Source: Sphingomonas daechungensis (GTDB lineage: Bacteria > Pseudomonadota > Alphaproteobacteria > Sphingomonadales > Sphingomonadaceae). From it: a DNA stretch of 64,000 bases. The stretch is taken from NCBI RefSeq assembly GCF_014489495.1, contig NZ_CP060780.1, positions 1,127,001 through 1,191,000 on the forward strand, in the 5' to 3' direction. A program made the position numbers and the translations under genes. The notes beneath the pieces are model-generated. The model was given only the letters and a program-made list of their open reading frames with translations, was not told where the DNA came from and did not search any database. Of the stretch, positions 47,639 through 57,275 are shown in pieces (positions within the stretch are counted from its first letter, which is position 1; each line of letters starts with the position of its first letter).

Positions 47639-48895
47639 ATGCATCTGAAAGATCTCAAGAAACAAACCCCCGCAGAACTCGTCACCATGGCCGAAGAGCT
47701 TGGTGTCGAAGGCGCGTCCACCCTGCGCAAGCAGGATCTCATGTTCTCCATCCTCAAGGTCCGCGCCGAAACCGGTGCCGAGATCATGGGGTCGGGGACG
47801 ATCGAAGTCCTCAACGACGGCTTCGGCTTCCTCCGCTCTCCCGAGGCCAATTACCTCGCCGGACCGGACGACATCTACGTAGCACCGAGCGTCGTCAGGC
47901 GCTTTGGCTTGCGCACCGGCGACACCGTGGAAGGTGAAATCCGCGCTCCCAAGGAAGGCGAGCGCTACTTTGCCCTGACCAAGGTCACCGCCATAAATTT
48001 CGACGACCCCGAGGCCGTGCGCCATCGGGTCAATTTCGACAATCTCACGCCGCTCTACCCGACGTCGAAGATCGAGCTCGATCCCAAGGATCCGACGGTC
48101 AAGGACAAGTCGGCCCGCGTGATCGACATCGTCGCTCCGCTCGGCAAAGGCCAGCGTGCGCTGATCGTCGCTCCGCCGCGGACCGGCAAGACGGTGCTTC
48201 TCCAGAACATCGCCAAGTCGATCACCGACAATCACCCGGAAGTCTTCCTGATCGTCCTGCTCATCGACGAGCGGCCGGAGGAAGTCACCGACATGCAGCG
48301 CTCGGTGAACGGCGAGGTGATCAGCTCGACCTTCGACGAGCCGGCTTCGCGCCACGTCCAAGTCGCTGAAATGGTTATCGAAAAGGCCAAGCGCCTGGTC
48401 GAGCACAAGAAGGATGTCGTGATCCTTCTGGACTCCATCACCCGGTTGGGCCGCGCCTACAACACGGTCGTGCCGAGCTCCGGTAAGGTGCTGACCGGCG
48501 GTGTCGATGCCAACGCACTTCAGCGTCCGAAGCGCTTCTTCGGAGCTGCGCGCAACATCGAGGAAGGCGGATCGCTTTCCATCATCGCGACCGCGCTGAT
48601 CGACACCGGCTCGAAGATGGACGAAGTCATCTTCGAAGAGTTCAAGGGCACGGGTAACAGCGAAATCGTTCTCGACCGCAAGGTCGCCGACAAGCGCATC
48701 TTCCCGTCGCTGGATGTCGGCAAGTCCGGCACCCGCAAGGAGGAGCTGCTGGTCGAGCAGGGCACTCTCAGCAAGATGTGGGTGCTTCGCCGCATCCTCA
48801 TGCAGATGGGTACGGTCGACGCGATGCAGTTCCTTCTCGACAAGATGAAGGACGCCAAGTCGAACGAGGACTTCTTCGCCTCAATGAACCAGTAA
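47639..48895 (+). CDS. rho: Transcription termination factor Rho
   Basis: A 418-aa Rho helicase. N-terminal RNA-binding start [20 protein letters not shown], then the S1-like [21 protein letters not shown]. Walker A is [16 protein letters not shown], Walker B region [18 protein letters not shown], and the Q/R loop [20 protein letters not shown]. The ATG at 47639 fits the family length; the frame is open upstream. 183 bp separate it from hemJ. A stem-loop follows. Confidence 0.97.
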   Translation: MHLKDLKKQTPAELVTMAEELGVEGASTLRKQDLMFSILKVRAETGAEIMGSGTIEVLNDGFGFLRSPEANYLAGPDDIYVAPSVVRRFGLRTGDTVEGEIRAPKEGERYFALTKVTAINFDDPEAVRHRVNFDNLTPLYPTSKIELDPKDPTVKDKSARVIDIVAPLGKGQRALIVAPPRTGKTVLLQNIAKSITDNHPEVFLIVLLIDERPEEVTDMQRSVNGEVISSTFDEPASRHVQVAEMVIEKAKRLVEHKKDVVILLDSITRLGRAYNTVVPSSGKVLTGGVDANALQRPKRFFGAARNIEEGGSLSIIATALIDTGSKMDEVIFEEFKGTGNSEIVLDRKVADKRIFPSLDVGKSGTRKEELLVEQGTLSKMWVLRRILMQMGTVDAMQFLLDKMKDAKSNEDFFASMNQ

Positions 48896-48906
48896 GCTGC
48901 GCTAAA

Positions 48907-48946
48907 GCACCGGCCAGCCATGTGCGGGCCGGTGCGTGCCTCATTT
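48907..48946 (+). terminator. Terminator-like stem-loop after rho
   Basis: GCACCGGCC and GGCCGGTGC pair over 9 bp around an 11-base loop, 11 bp after the rho stop, followed after a few bases by ATTTTG. A fair intrinsic terminator, though the T-run is short and displaced. Confidence 0.5.
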
Positions 48947-48972
48947 TGCGGCCGGAGCGTTAGTCGTCGAAG

Positions 48973-49637
48973 ATGATCACAGGATTCAGTTTCTCCAGCG
49001 TTTTTACTGCGACGGGCATGGCCAAGCTCGGCCAGATCATAGTCGGCGACCTCACCATGGCCGGTGACAATGTCGTCATCATGGGATCGCTGGCGTCTGG
49101 GCTACCGGAGAAGGACCGTCGCCGAGTTCTGATGCTCGGGTAGGGATGGCGCTCGCTTTCCTAATCACCTTTGCGGTGATCGCCACGCAGCTCCTACGTG
49201 TCACGGGTCTGGTATTTGCCGGCGGCCTCCTCCTGCTCTGGGTTGCCTACAACATGTGGCGGGAGATGCATCCGCGTGCGCCGGTGATCAGTGACGATCC
49301 CGATACGCCCGAGATTGAAGGGCCGCCCCGCACCAAGACGTTTCTTCAAGCCGCGATCCAGATCACCATCGCAGATCTCAGCATGAGCCTGGACAACGTG
49401 CTGTTGGTCGCGTCGATCGCGCGCGACAATCCGGCGCTTCTCGTGATTGGGCTTACTTTTTCGGTGCTGTTCATGGGATTTGCGGCGAATTACGTCGCCC
49501 GGCTCATCCAGCGATATCACTGGATCAATTATATCGGCTTGGCAGTGATCCTCTATGTGGCTCTCAACATGATCCATGAGGGATGGGTCGGTGGCGAGCA
49601 CGTCCTGGGCTTGAGGGACGCCTTGGGCTTGGTCTAG
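48973..49637 (+). CDS. TerC family membrane protein 1, frame broken
   Basis: A TerC/YjbE-type integral membrane protein; members are linked to metal ion export or to protein maturation. The start is ATG 48973 (MITGFSFSSVFTATGM). A DLTMAGDNVVIMGSLASGL loop is the first TerC motif. After a break near 49139, repaired by one base, come ALAFLITFAVIATQLLRV and DLSMSLDNVLLVASIARDNP, the second motif. About seven membrane segments. The repaired length is about 221 aa. It is the first of two tandem paralogues; the second starts 59 bp later. Confidence 0.8.
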
Positions 49638-49696
49638 TCGGGAACAAAGGCCGCCCGAGGCGCTTGGACTGCACGTTTCGCAAAGAGGATTGAAAG

Positions 49697-50421
49697 TTGC
49701 TCGAGATTCTCATGACGACCCTGGGATCGGTCGCCGCGCATTACGGTGCACCGGCCAACATCTGGGCCGCCATCGTCCACGATTTCTCGAATATCACCGA
49801 GCCGGCAGCGTTCGCCGCCTTCCTTCAGGTTCTGATGATCGACCTCGTTCTGGCGGGCGACAATGCGATTGTTGTTGGCGCGCTTGCCGCCGGCCTGAAC
49901 CCGGAACAGCGCCGCAAGGTCATCCTCATCGGCGTCCTCGCCGCCCTCGTGCTCCGCATCATCTTCGCCTTGATAGTCACCCAACTTCTTCAGATTATTG
50001 GACTTATCTTCGTTGGCGGACTTCTTCTGCTGTGGGTGGCCTGGAAGATGTGGCGGGAACTGCGTCACAACGGGGAATCGGCCGGGTCTGAAGAGATCCT
50101 GGGTGACGAACACTCGGGCTGAAGCCCGCAAAGAGCTTCTCCGGCGCCGTCTGGGCGGTGGCCATAGCGGACGTCTCGATGAGCCTCGACAATGTGCTCG
50201 CTGTGGCTGGAGCCGCGCGCGACCATCCGGGCATTCTGATCGTCGGCCTTGTGTTCGCAGTGCTCCTGATGGGTGTCGCGGCCAACGTGATCGCTCGCTA
50301 CATCGAGCGGTACCGCTGGATCGGCTACGTCGGCTTGCTCGTCATCGTCTATGTCGCGGTGAAGATGATCTACGATGGTTGGGTCCATCCGGAGGTCGGC
50401 CTCGGCCAGCTGTTCGCCTGA
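49697..50421 (+). CDS. TerC family membrane protein 2, frame broken
   Basis: A second TerC/YjbE-type protein with motif LMIDLVLAGDNAIVVGALAA and the repeat ADVSMSLDNVLAVAGAARDH. Seven or so membrane segments are visible. A TTG start at 49697 follows GAGGA; an ATG at 49712 is possible. The frame breaks near 50120; one base joins GDEHSG to LKPAKSFSGAVWAVAIADVS, about 241 aa. Similar overall to the preceding TerC gene but clearly diverged. It lies just upstream of mnmE. Confidence 0.82.
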
Positions 50422-50448
50422 GCGCTCCCGGTGCGCTAAGCGGCGCAC

Positions 50449-51728
50449 GTGAATTCCGAAACGATCTTTGCGCTATCCAGCGGCCGTCCGCCCGCGGCCG
50501 TCAGCGTCATCCGAATTAGCGGCCCGAGGGCGCACGAGGCCGGCGTAAGACTAGCTCGGACCTTGCCGGAGCCACGGCACGCCGCCGTGCGGATCCTCCG
50601 CGATGACATGGGCGAACTGCTGGACGAGGCCTTAGTGCTGCGATTCGACGGGCCGCATAGCTCTACCGGTGAGGATGTCGTCGAACTGCACTGCCATGGA
50701 GGCCGGGCCATCGTCGACGCGGTTCTCTTGGCCTTGAGAGGCCTGGATGGCTTGCGGGACGCGCTTCCCGGCGAGTTCACGCGCCGCGCTTTCGAAAGTG
50801 GCCGCATCGATCTCACCGAAGCCGAAGGGCTGGCCGACTTGCTGGAGGCGGAGACGGAGACCCAGCGCAAGGCTGCGCTTGCACTCGCGGAGGGTAGGCT
50901 CAAGCGTATCGTCGAAGACTGGCAAGCGCGGCTCCTCGGATTGTCGGCCCGGGCGGAAGCGGCAATCGATTATGCTGACGAGGACGACGTTGGGTCGGAT
51001 CCGAGCTTGTCCGATGACTGCGGCGTTTTGGCGGCTGAGCTTGGAGCGTGGCTGGATCGCCCGCGGGTCGAGCCTTTGAAGGACGGTGTTCGGATCGTCG
51101 TAGCCGGCCCGCCAAACTCTGGAAAATCAAGCCTAATCAATGCGATAGCTGGACAGGAAAAGGCAATCGTTACCGATGTCCCGGGGACAACGCGCGATCA
51201 TATCGAAGTCCCGCTTTCGATCCGCGGAGTGCCAGTACTTCTGACGGACACGGCAGGACTTCGAGAGAGCGAAGAGAGGGTTGAACGGATTGGGATCGAG
51301 CGCGCGCGAAACCTGGCCCAGAGCGCGGACGTGCTTCTTTGGCTTGGGGACCCAGAGGATGCGCCTGTGCACGACCGCCGGATTCTGGTTCATTCGCGTT
51401 CTGACTTAGCAGAGCGGTTCGATGTCCCGGGGGATTCGCTAGCGGTTTCGTCTGTGACGGGGCGGGGCTGAGAGAGTTGCTCAGCGAAGCTTCTCGCCTC
51501 GCTACGGAAGTTCTGCCGGGTGAAGGCGAAGTTGCTTTCAATAGGCGACACGCCTCGCACGTGATCGAAGCGAGAGAGGCTCTGCAACGCGTTGTTGCCG
51601 TGGAAGATCTCGAACTCGCCGCTGAGGATCTCCGCCTCGCGCGATCGGCTTTTGACCGGCTCACTGGGCGAGCGGGGGTAGAGGACGTACTGGACGCTCT
51701 GTTCGGACGGTTTTGCCTCGGAAAGTAA
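50449..51728 (+). CDS. mnmE: tRNA modification GTPase MnmE, frame broken
   Basis: MnmE works with MnmG to modify the wobble uridine of several tRNAs. The N-terminal formyl-THF-binding region is TIFALSSGRPPAAVSVIRIS. G motifs are VAGPPNSGKSSLINAIAG (G1) and TDTAGLRES (G3). The C-terminal FCLGK is the conserved CxGK catalytic end. The frame breaks near 51470; one added G joins SVTGRG to LRELLSEASRLATEVLPG. The repaired length is about 426 aa. A GTG at 50449 is the start. A parS site follows at once. Confidence 0.93.
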
Positions 51729-51744
51729 TGTTTCACGTGAAACA
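51729..51744. other. parS site 1
   Basis: TGTTTCACGTGAAACA, the exact 16-bp parS consensus bound by chromosomal ParB. It lies in the gap between mnmE and mnmG, directly after the mnmE stop, about 5.8 kb from the origin candidate and 2.3 kb before parA. Confidence 0.95.
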
Positions 51745-51794
51745 GTCGTCTGAGACGATTTTCGATCTTCGGCAAATTCGCTAAGCGCATCAGC

Positions 51795-53470
51795 ATGTTC
51801 GACGTACTCGTCATCGGAGCCGGCCATGCTGGATGCGAAGCCGCGGCGGCCGCGGCTCGGCGGGGCGCACGTGTGGGCTTGGTCACGTTCCGCGACGAGG
51901 ACGTCGGTCAGATGTCATGTAACCCGTCCATCGGTGGTGTCGGAAAGGGGCATCTGGTCCGCGAACTGGACGTCTTTGACGGTCTCATGGCTCGAGCAGC
52001 GGATCGAGCGGCTATCCACCGCCGGATGCTCAATCGCAGCAAGGGCCCCGCTGTCCAGGGTCCGCGCGTTCAGGCGGATCGCTCCCTGTATCGAGCGGCC
52101 ATGTGCGAGCTCGTGGGTGCGTCGGGCGTCGAGCTGATCGTGACCGAAGCGATTGCTTTAGTGGTCGTCGGTGGTCGCATCGTCGGCCTCAAGACCGAAT
52201 CGGGGCTCATCGAATGCCGCGCTCTCGTCATTGCGACCGGCACGTTCCTCGATGCGCGCATCTTCGTCGGTGACCGGATTCGGTCCGGGGGCGGCGCGAC
52301 GAAAGCTCAGCCGTCGCTCTCGGCGCACAGATTCGAGAGATCGGCCTCGCGCAGGGCCGGCTCAAGACAGGCACGCCACCTCGTCTCGATGGACGCACGA
52401 TCGACTGGGCCCGGCTTCAGCCGCAGCCCAGTGACGACGATCCCTGGACGATGTCGGCGATCGACGACGGCTTCCGACCGCCGCAGCTAGCTTGCGCGAT
52501 TGCGCGAACCAATGAGACGACGCACGACATCATTCGCTCGAGTTTCGACCGTTCGCCGCTATTTTCGGGTTCGATCGAGGGGAGGGGTCCACGTTACTGC
52601 CCGTCGATCGAGGATAAGGTCCGCCGCTTCGCCGATCGTGATGGGCATCAGATTTTCCTGGAACCTGAGAGCCTTACCAACGCTCTGGTCTATCCTAATG
52701 GTGTGTCCACGTCCTTGCCTGAAGAGGTGCAGCTCGCGTTCATGCGCAGTATCTCCGGGCTGGAGCGGGTCGAAATTGTTCGCTGTGGGTACGCGGTGGA
52801 GTACGAGTTCGTCGATCCGCGTACGCTTTCATCCACCCTGGAAACCCGAGAAATTGCGGGCCTGTTCCTCGCCGGCCAGATCAATGGCACGACCGGATAT
52901 GAGGAGGCGGCCGCTCAGGGGCTGGCCGCGGGGCTCAATGCGGCGGCGAAGGCGCTCGATCTCGACTCCGTGCGATTCGACCGGCGGACGAGCTACATCG
53001 GTGTGATGATCGACGACTTGACGCTTCAGGGCGTCAGCGAACCGTATCGTATGATGACCGCACGGGCCGAATACCGACTTGCCCTTCGCGCCGACAATTC
53101 AACCTCGAGGCTCGGGCAACAGGCTTTGGCAGCACACTGCGTGGGTGACTCGCGTAGAGCGCAGATTCGTGAGCATTTCGAGGCTCGCGGCTGTTCCACG
53201 TGGAACATGACCCCCGAAGGCGCCGCGGATGCCCTTTATGCTCCATACTTGGAGCGCCAGGAGCGGGAATGGACTGCTGTACTTGGCGATCGCACCGTGC
53301 AAATCCCGGCCAACCTCGATTTTCGGGCGATACCTGGCATTTCGAATGAAATGAGCGAACGACTAAGCGCTGCTCGTCCAGAAACGCTGGACCAAGCGTC
53401 TCGCGTTCGTGGCGTCACGCCGGCTGCGTTGTCCGCTCTTTATGTTGCTGCAAGCCGCCGAGCAGCATGA
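51795..53470 (+). CDS. mnmG: tRNA uridine modification enzyme MnmG, frame broken
   Basis: The FAD-binding partner of MnmE. The Rossmann start is FDVLVIGAGHAGCEAAAAAA, then MSCNPSIGGVGKGHLVREL and SGVELIVTEAIALVVVGG. After the break near 52290, fixed by one G, come LAQGRLKTGTPPRLDGRTID and CPSIEDKVRRFADRDGHQIF. The C-terminal TTGYEEAAAQGLAAGLNAA and RSPYRMMTARAEYRLALRAD are typical. The repaired length is about 558 aa. A parS site lies inside the C-terminal region. The stop overlaps the rsmG ATG. Confidence 0.94.
53192..53207. other. parS site 2, inside mnmG
   Basis: TGTTCCACGTGGAACA, a perfect 16-bp palindrome differing from the consensus parS only at two symmetric positions. It is embedded in the mnmG coding region (encoding part of GCSTWNMT), so it is constrained by both functions. 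Confidence 0.88.
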
Positions 53471-54078
53471 TTGAGCAACTAAGAGCCGCCTCCGGCAAAG
53501 ATGTTCCACGTGAAACACTGGAGCAATTGGAAGCGTATATCGAACTGCTCAAAGAAGAAGCTAGACGGCAGAACTTGATCGCCCCCTCGACGCTCGAAGC
53601 GGTCTGGGATCGCCACATCCTCGATTCCGCTCAGCTCTTACGTTTCGAACCATTTTCGGGAGCCGCCTGGGCGGACATAGGCTCCGGTGCGGGACTCCCG
53701 GGCATCGTGATCGCCCTTCTGGCGAGCGGGCCGGTTACCCTTATCGAGCCCCGACGCCTGCGTGCAGAATTCCTTGCGCAATGTATCGACCGCCTCTCCC
53801 TAGGAGAAAAGGTCACGGTGAAATGCTCGAAGGTCGAGCGCGCGCAGGGCAAGTTCGACGTGATTACCGCTCGCGCCGTCGCAGCTTTGGATCGACTGAT
53901 TGCTATCGCCGAGCACCTCTCCCACAAAGAGACGGTGTGGGTTCTCCCGAAAGGCAGAAGCGCGCAATCGGAACTGGCGCTGGCCAAGCGAAACTGGCAC
54001 TGTGACGTTCGGGTCGAACGGAGCTGCACCGATCCCGAATCCGAGATCCTGGTGCTGACAAGGGTGGGGGCCAAGTAG
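53467..54078 (+). CDS. rsmG: 16S rRNA 7-methylguanosine methyltransferase
   Basis: RsmG (GidB) methylates G527 of 16S rRNA. The 203-aa protein has NLIAPSTLEAVWDRHILDSA, the SAM-binding ADIGSGAGLPGIVIALL, and VITARAVAALDRLIAIAEH. The ATG at 53467 overlaps the mnmG stop. A parS site occupies codons near the N-terminus. Complete frame, no break. Confidence 0.96.
   Translation: MIEQLRAASGKDVPRETLEQLEAYIELLKEEARRQNLIAPSTLEAVWDRHILDSAQLLRFEPFSGAAWADIGSGAGLPGIVIALLASGPVTLIEPRRLRAEFLAQCIDRLSLGEKVTVKCSKVERAQGKFDVITARAVAALDRLIAIAEHLSHKETVWVLPKGRSAQSELALAKRNWHCDVRVERSCTDPESEILVLTRVGAK
53502..53517. other. parS site 3, inside rsmG
   Basis: TGTTCCACGTGAAACA, one base from the consensus palindrome and combining the halves of sites 1 and 2. 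It lies in the first codons of rsmG (DVPRET), 580 bp before parA. With the other two it forms a cluster of three within 1.8 kb. Confidence 0.88.
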
Positions 54079-54083
54079 AGTCC

Positions 54084-54866
54084 ATGATCAGGGTCGCCGT
54101 TGCGAACCAGAAGGGTGGGGTCGGCAAGACCACCACCGCCATCAATCTTGCGACAGCACTGGCCGCGATCGGCTGGAAGGTCCTCCTGATCGACCTTGAT
54201 CCGCAGGGCAATGCTTCTACCGGGCTCGGCGTCAACCAGGCGAGCCGCGAGCTGTCGAGCTACGACGTCTTGATCGGCAAGGCTGGAGTCGCTGAGGCGG
54301 CAGTCCAGACGCGTGTTCCACGGCTAGAGCTGCTACCCGCGACGATGGATCTCTCCGGGGCCGAAGTGGAACTCGTTTCCCTGGAGGATCGCGCTCGCCG
54401 GATGGAACGGGCGCTGGACGCTGTCCCGGCCGGTCGCTGGGACATCTGCCTGATGGACTGCCCGCCCTCGCTTGGTCTCCTGACGGTCAACGGCCTGGTT
54501 GCAGCCCGCCATCTTCTGGTACCTCTGCAGTGCGAGTTCTTCGCTCTCGAGGGGTTAAGCCAGCTTCTCCAGACCGTTGAGCGCATTCGTCTCGCTTTCA
54601 ACCCTGAGCTCCAGATCCTTGGTATTGCGCTGACGATGTTCGATCGCCGCAACAAATTGTCCCAACAGGTTGCGGATGACGTCCGAGCCTGTCTCGGCCG
54701 CGCGGTGTTCGATACGGTCGTGCCGCGCAACGTGAGATTGTCCGAGGCGCCCAGCCACGGCCTGCCGGCCCTGATCTACGATCTGAAATGCTCGGGGTCT
54801 GAAGCGTACGTTCACCTCGCCCGTGAGCTGATGGGACGCCTGCCGCGCCAGGCGGAGGCAGCATGA
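54084..54866 (+). CDS. parA: Chromosome partitioning protein ParA
   Basis: A ParA ATPase that drives origin segregation. Deviant Walker A is KGGVGKTTTAINLATALA, then LLIDLDPQGNASTGLGVNQ and CLMDCPPSLGLLTVNGLVAA. The 260-aa protein ends with an Ala-rich tail. It is 5 bp after rsmG and overlaps parB by ATGA, so rsmG-parA-parB are one unit beside the three parS sites. Confidence 0.97.
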   Translation: MIRVAVANQKGGVGKTTTAINLATALAAIGWKVLLIDLDPQGNASTGLGVNQASRELSSYDVLIGKAGVAEAAVQTRVPRLELLPATMDLSGAEVELVSLEDRARRMERALDAVPAGRWDICLMDCPPSLGLLTVNGLVAARHLLVPLQCEFFALEGLSQLLQTVERIRLAFNPELQILGIALTMFDRRNKLSQQVADDVRACLGRAVFDTVVPRNVRLSEAPSHGLPALIYDLKCSGSEAYVHLARELMGRLPRQAEAA

Positions 54867-55762
54867 GTACGAATCGCCCAGGCTCCGGCCTTGGTCGCGG
54901 CCTTTCTGCGCTGCTGGGCGAACAAGCCGCCTCCCCTTCAAGCAAGTCCGACGTCGCGCCGAATCGCCCCGGCGGAGTTCGCGAGATCGAGATCGGTCGG
55001 ATTCGGCCGAACCCGGATCAGCCGCGCGTACAGTTCAACGAGGAGGCGATCGACGAGTTGGCCGACTCGATCATGGAGCGCGGCGTTCTCCAGCCGATCC
55101 TGCTTCGTCCACATGGCGACGGCTTCGAGATCGTGGCTGGTGAAAGGCGATGGCGAGCGGCCCAAAAGGCGCGACTGCACACGATCCCCGCCATCGTTCG
55201 CGAGATCGACGATTCGAACACCGCCGAAATCGCCTTGATCGAGAATGTTCAACGCGAGGATTTGAACGCGATCGAAGAAGCCGAGGGATACCGGCAGCTC
55301 ATCGATCGCCATGGTCATACCCAGGACAATATCGCGAAGCTCGTTCACAAGTCCCGGAGCCATGTCGCTAACTTATTGAGATTGCTCGACCTTCCAGAGT
55401 TTGTCCGCCAATCGCTTTTGCGAGGCGATATCACTATGGGTCATGCCCGGGCAGTTGCGACGGCCCCCGATCCCGAGGCGCTGACCAAGGAGGTGATCGC
55501 CAAGGGGCTTTCGGTTCGGCAGGCGGAGCAACGGGCACGGGTCGAACGGCCAGGCGCAGGGCACGACATCGCCAGGGGCAGTGCGCGGAACTACAAGAAC
55601 GTCGACGCGGATGTGGTCGCGCTCGAACGGCAGCTTGGAGATACGCTTGGCCTGAAGGTCCAGATCGCCCACAACGGCCAAAAGGGCGTCGTGACTTTGA
55701 GTTACAGCAGCCTCGACCAGCTCGACATGATTTGTCAGCGGCTCACCGGCGAACCGATTTAG
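54863..55762 (+). CDS. parB: Chromosome partitioning protein ParB
   Basis: A ParB/Spo0J-type CTPase clamp that loads at parS. The N-terminal RPGSGLGRGLSALLGEQ precedes the Box I/II region IGRIRPNPDQPRVQFNEEAI and EIVAGERRWRAAQKARLHTI. A helix-turn-helix (HTQDNIAKLVHKSRSHVANL) follows. The C-terminal LDQLDMICQRLTGEP is the dimerisation part. 299 aa, complete. It directly follows parA; the convergent holA stop lies 4 bp beyond. Confidence 0.97.
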   Translation: MSTNRPGSGLGRGLSALLGEQAASPSSKSDVAPNRPGGVREIEIGRIRPNPDQPRVQFNEEAIDELADSIMERGVLQPILLRPHGDGFEIVAGERRWRAAQKARLHTIPAIVREIDDSNTAEIALIENVQREDLNAIEEAEGYRQLIDRHGHTQDNIAKLVHKSRSHVANLLRLLDLPEFVRQSLLRGDITMGHARAVATAPDPEALTKEVIAKGLSVRQAEQRARVERPGAGHDIARGSARNYKNVDADVVALERQLGDTLGLKVQIAHNGQKGVVTLSYSSLDQLDMICQRLTGEPI

Positions 55763-55765
55763 GGA

Positions 55766-56781
55766 TCAGCGTCGCCGCGCCTGCCGGGCGATGGCGACAA
55801 GTTCTTCGCCCAGCGCTTCGGCCGGCGACGGAGCATCGCCACGCATCAGCCTTCGCTCCAAGTCCCCAGCGCGCTCCGCGACCCGGGCCAGGCCAGAGGA
55901 GTCCCACATGCCGAGCATGCGTTCGACAAGTGGCTTATCCTTCCAGAACAGAGCCTTGCCCATTGACGTCATGACAGCAGCGACGCTTTCCCCAGCGTCG
56001 ACTCGCGCGCGGATCGGCGCAAGCATCAACAGCCGCCGCTGAAGCGAACGGATCACGGGAATGGCGTCCCGCCCGCCTTCATCCATGTCCGCCAGTGTCT
56101 CGCCTAGGCTCCGGACGTCTCCCGACAACGCCAGGTCGGCGATGTCCAGGAAATCGCCGCCGATCGCCGCCCCTACGGCGTCCAGCGCCTCAGACTCCAG
56201 CTCCTTCGGCGCGTTCGGGAAGCATCGAGATACAAAGCGAGCTTCGCCAGCTCCTGTGCGATCATCCGACGGTCGTTGCTGCAGCCCTCGGCGATTCGCG
56301 CGGCAATGATTGGCTGCATGCGAAGACCTTCGGTACGCCCGAGTTCGGTCACCAGGCGCTCCGCATCCCGCGCGTCCAGTTCGTAGGAGACGTGCGAAAG
56401 GGCGCGCGGATGGGAATCGGCGAGCTTCAGCAAGCCGGACGTCTTGGTCAGCCGGCCCGCGATCGCCACAACCGGGCTCTCCAGCGCGGGCGCGTTCAAA
56501 AGGGCCTCTACCGCGGCCAGGCTTTCCTCGCCGGCCGGTTGTAGCCAGATCACCTTCGAGCCGCCGAACATGTCGATCGCGCCCGCTTCGTCGGTCAACA
56601 AGGCCGGATCCGACCTCAAGCTGGCGGGCGCAATGGCCTGCTTGCTGGCCTTCAGCGCGACGACCAGACGCTCTCCAAGCGCAGAGGATTGCGATTCATC
56701 CGTCCCATGGAAGAGGTAGAAGCGGATGGAGGGGTTCGGTTGGTCGACCGATCGGCCGATGCTGCCCTTCGCGGCTTTCAC
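55766..56781 (-). CDS. holA: DNA polymerase III delta subunit HolA, frame broken
   Basis: HolA opens the sliding clamp within the clamp loader. The product shows [20 protein letters not shown] at the start, [20 protein letters not shown] and [17 protein letters not shown] in the middle. After a break near 56213, fixed by one C, come [20 protein letters not shown] and the C-terminal [20 protein letters not shown]. The repaired length is about 338 aa. The ATG at 56781 overlaps the lptE stop. The genes leuS-lptE-holA run together. Confidence 0.88.
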
Positions 56782-57275
56782 TTGGCGGTTGGGTTGCTCG
56801 CGGCGAATTGCGCCAGGCGGGCTACGATCTGATCGGAAACCACGTCCGCGAGCCGCTCGGCGGCGGTCTGCTCAGCCGCAACCGTCGCATACTCGGAGCT
56901 GACGACGTCGATGCCGGCATCCGAACCCGCAGTCGCATCGAGCACAACGGCGCCAGTCGAGACGTCGACTAGCTGAAAACGCGCCCTCAACGTCCGCCGC
57001 TCCCGGGTCACCGCGCGATCGCCACGAATGCCGAAGCCGGTAATATCGTCGTCCAGCTTCACGTCGAGCCGGTATCTCGTCTGGTTCGACCCTGACGCCG
57101 CGAGACGATCCTTGAGCTTGGTGTACATGAGCCAGCCGACCTGGCCTTCCATCGTGCTGACCGAAATCGTCGACAGCGTCGAAGCAACCGGCCCGTTCGC
57201 ACCCCCGGCGTAGACGGGCTGCAGCTGACATCCGCTAAGGCCAAGCGCGGCAGCAGCGAGAAGCGCATGCTTCAT
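56778..57275 (-). CDS. lptE: LPS assembly lipoprotein LptE
   Basis: A 165-aa lipoprotein with lipobox LSGC (Cys16) and an LptE/RlpB-like body: [59 protein letters not shown] and [20 protein letters not shown]. LptE plugs the LptD barrel that delivers LPS to the outer leaflet. The ATG at 57275 overlaps the leuS stop. The reading frame happens to stay open into a wrong frame of leuS, which creates a false long ORF. Confidence 0.88.
   Translation of the reverse strand: MKHALLAAAALGLSGCQLQPVYAGGANGPVASTLSTISVSTMEGQVGWLMYTKLKDRLAASGSNQTRYRLDVKLDDDITGFGIRGDRAVTRERRTLRARFQLVDVSTGAVVLDATAGSDAGIDVVSSEYATVAAEQTAAERLADVVSDQIVARLAQFAASNPTAK

Noticed and set aside
54314-54325. A fourth parS-like TGTTCCACG in parA
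   Set aside because: Only one half of the palindrome is present (TGTTCCACGGCT), so it is not counted as a site.
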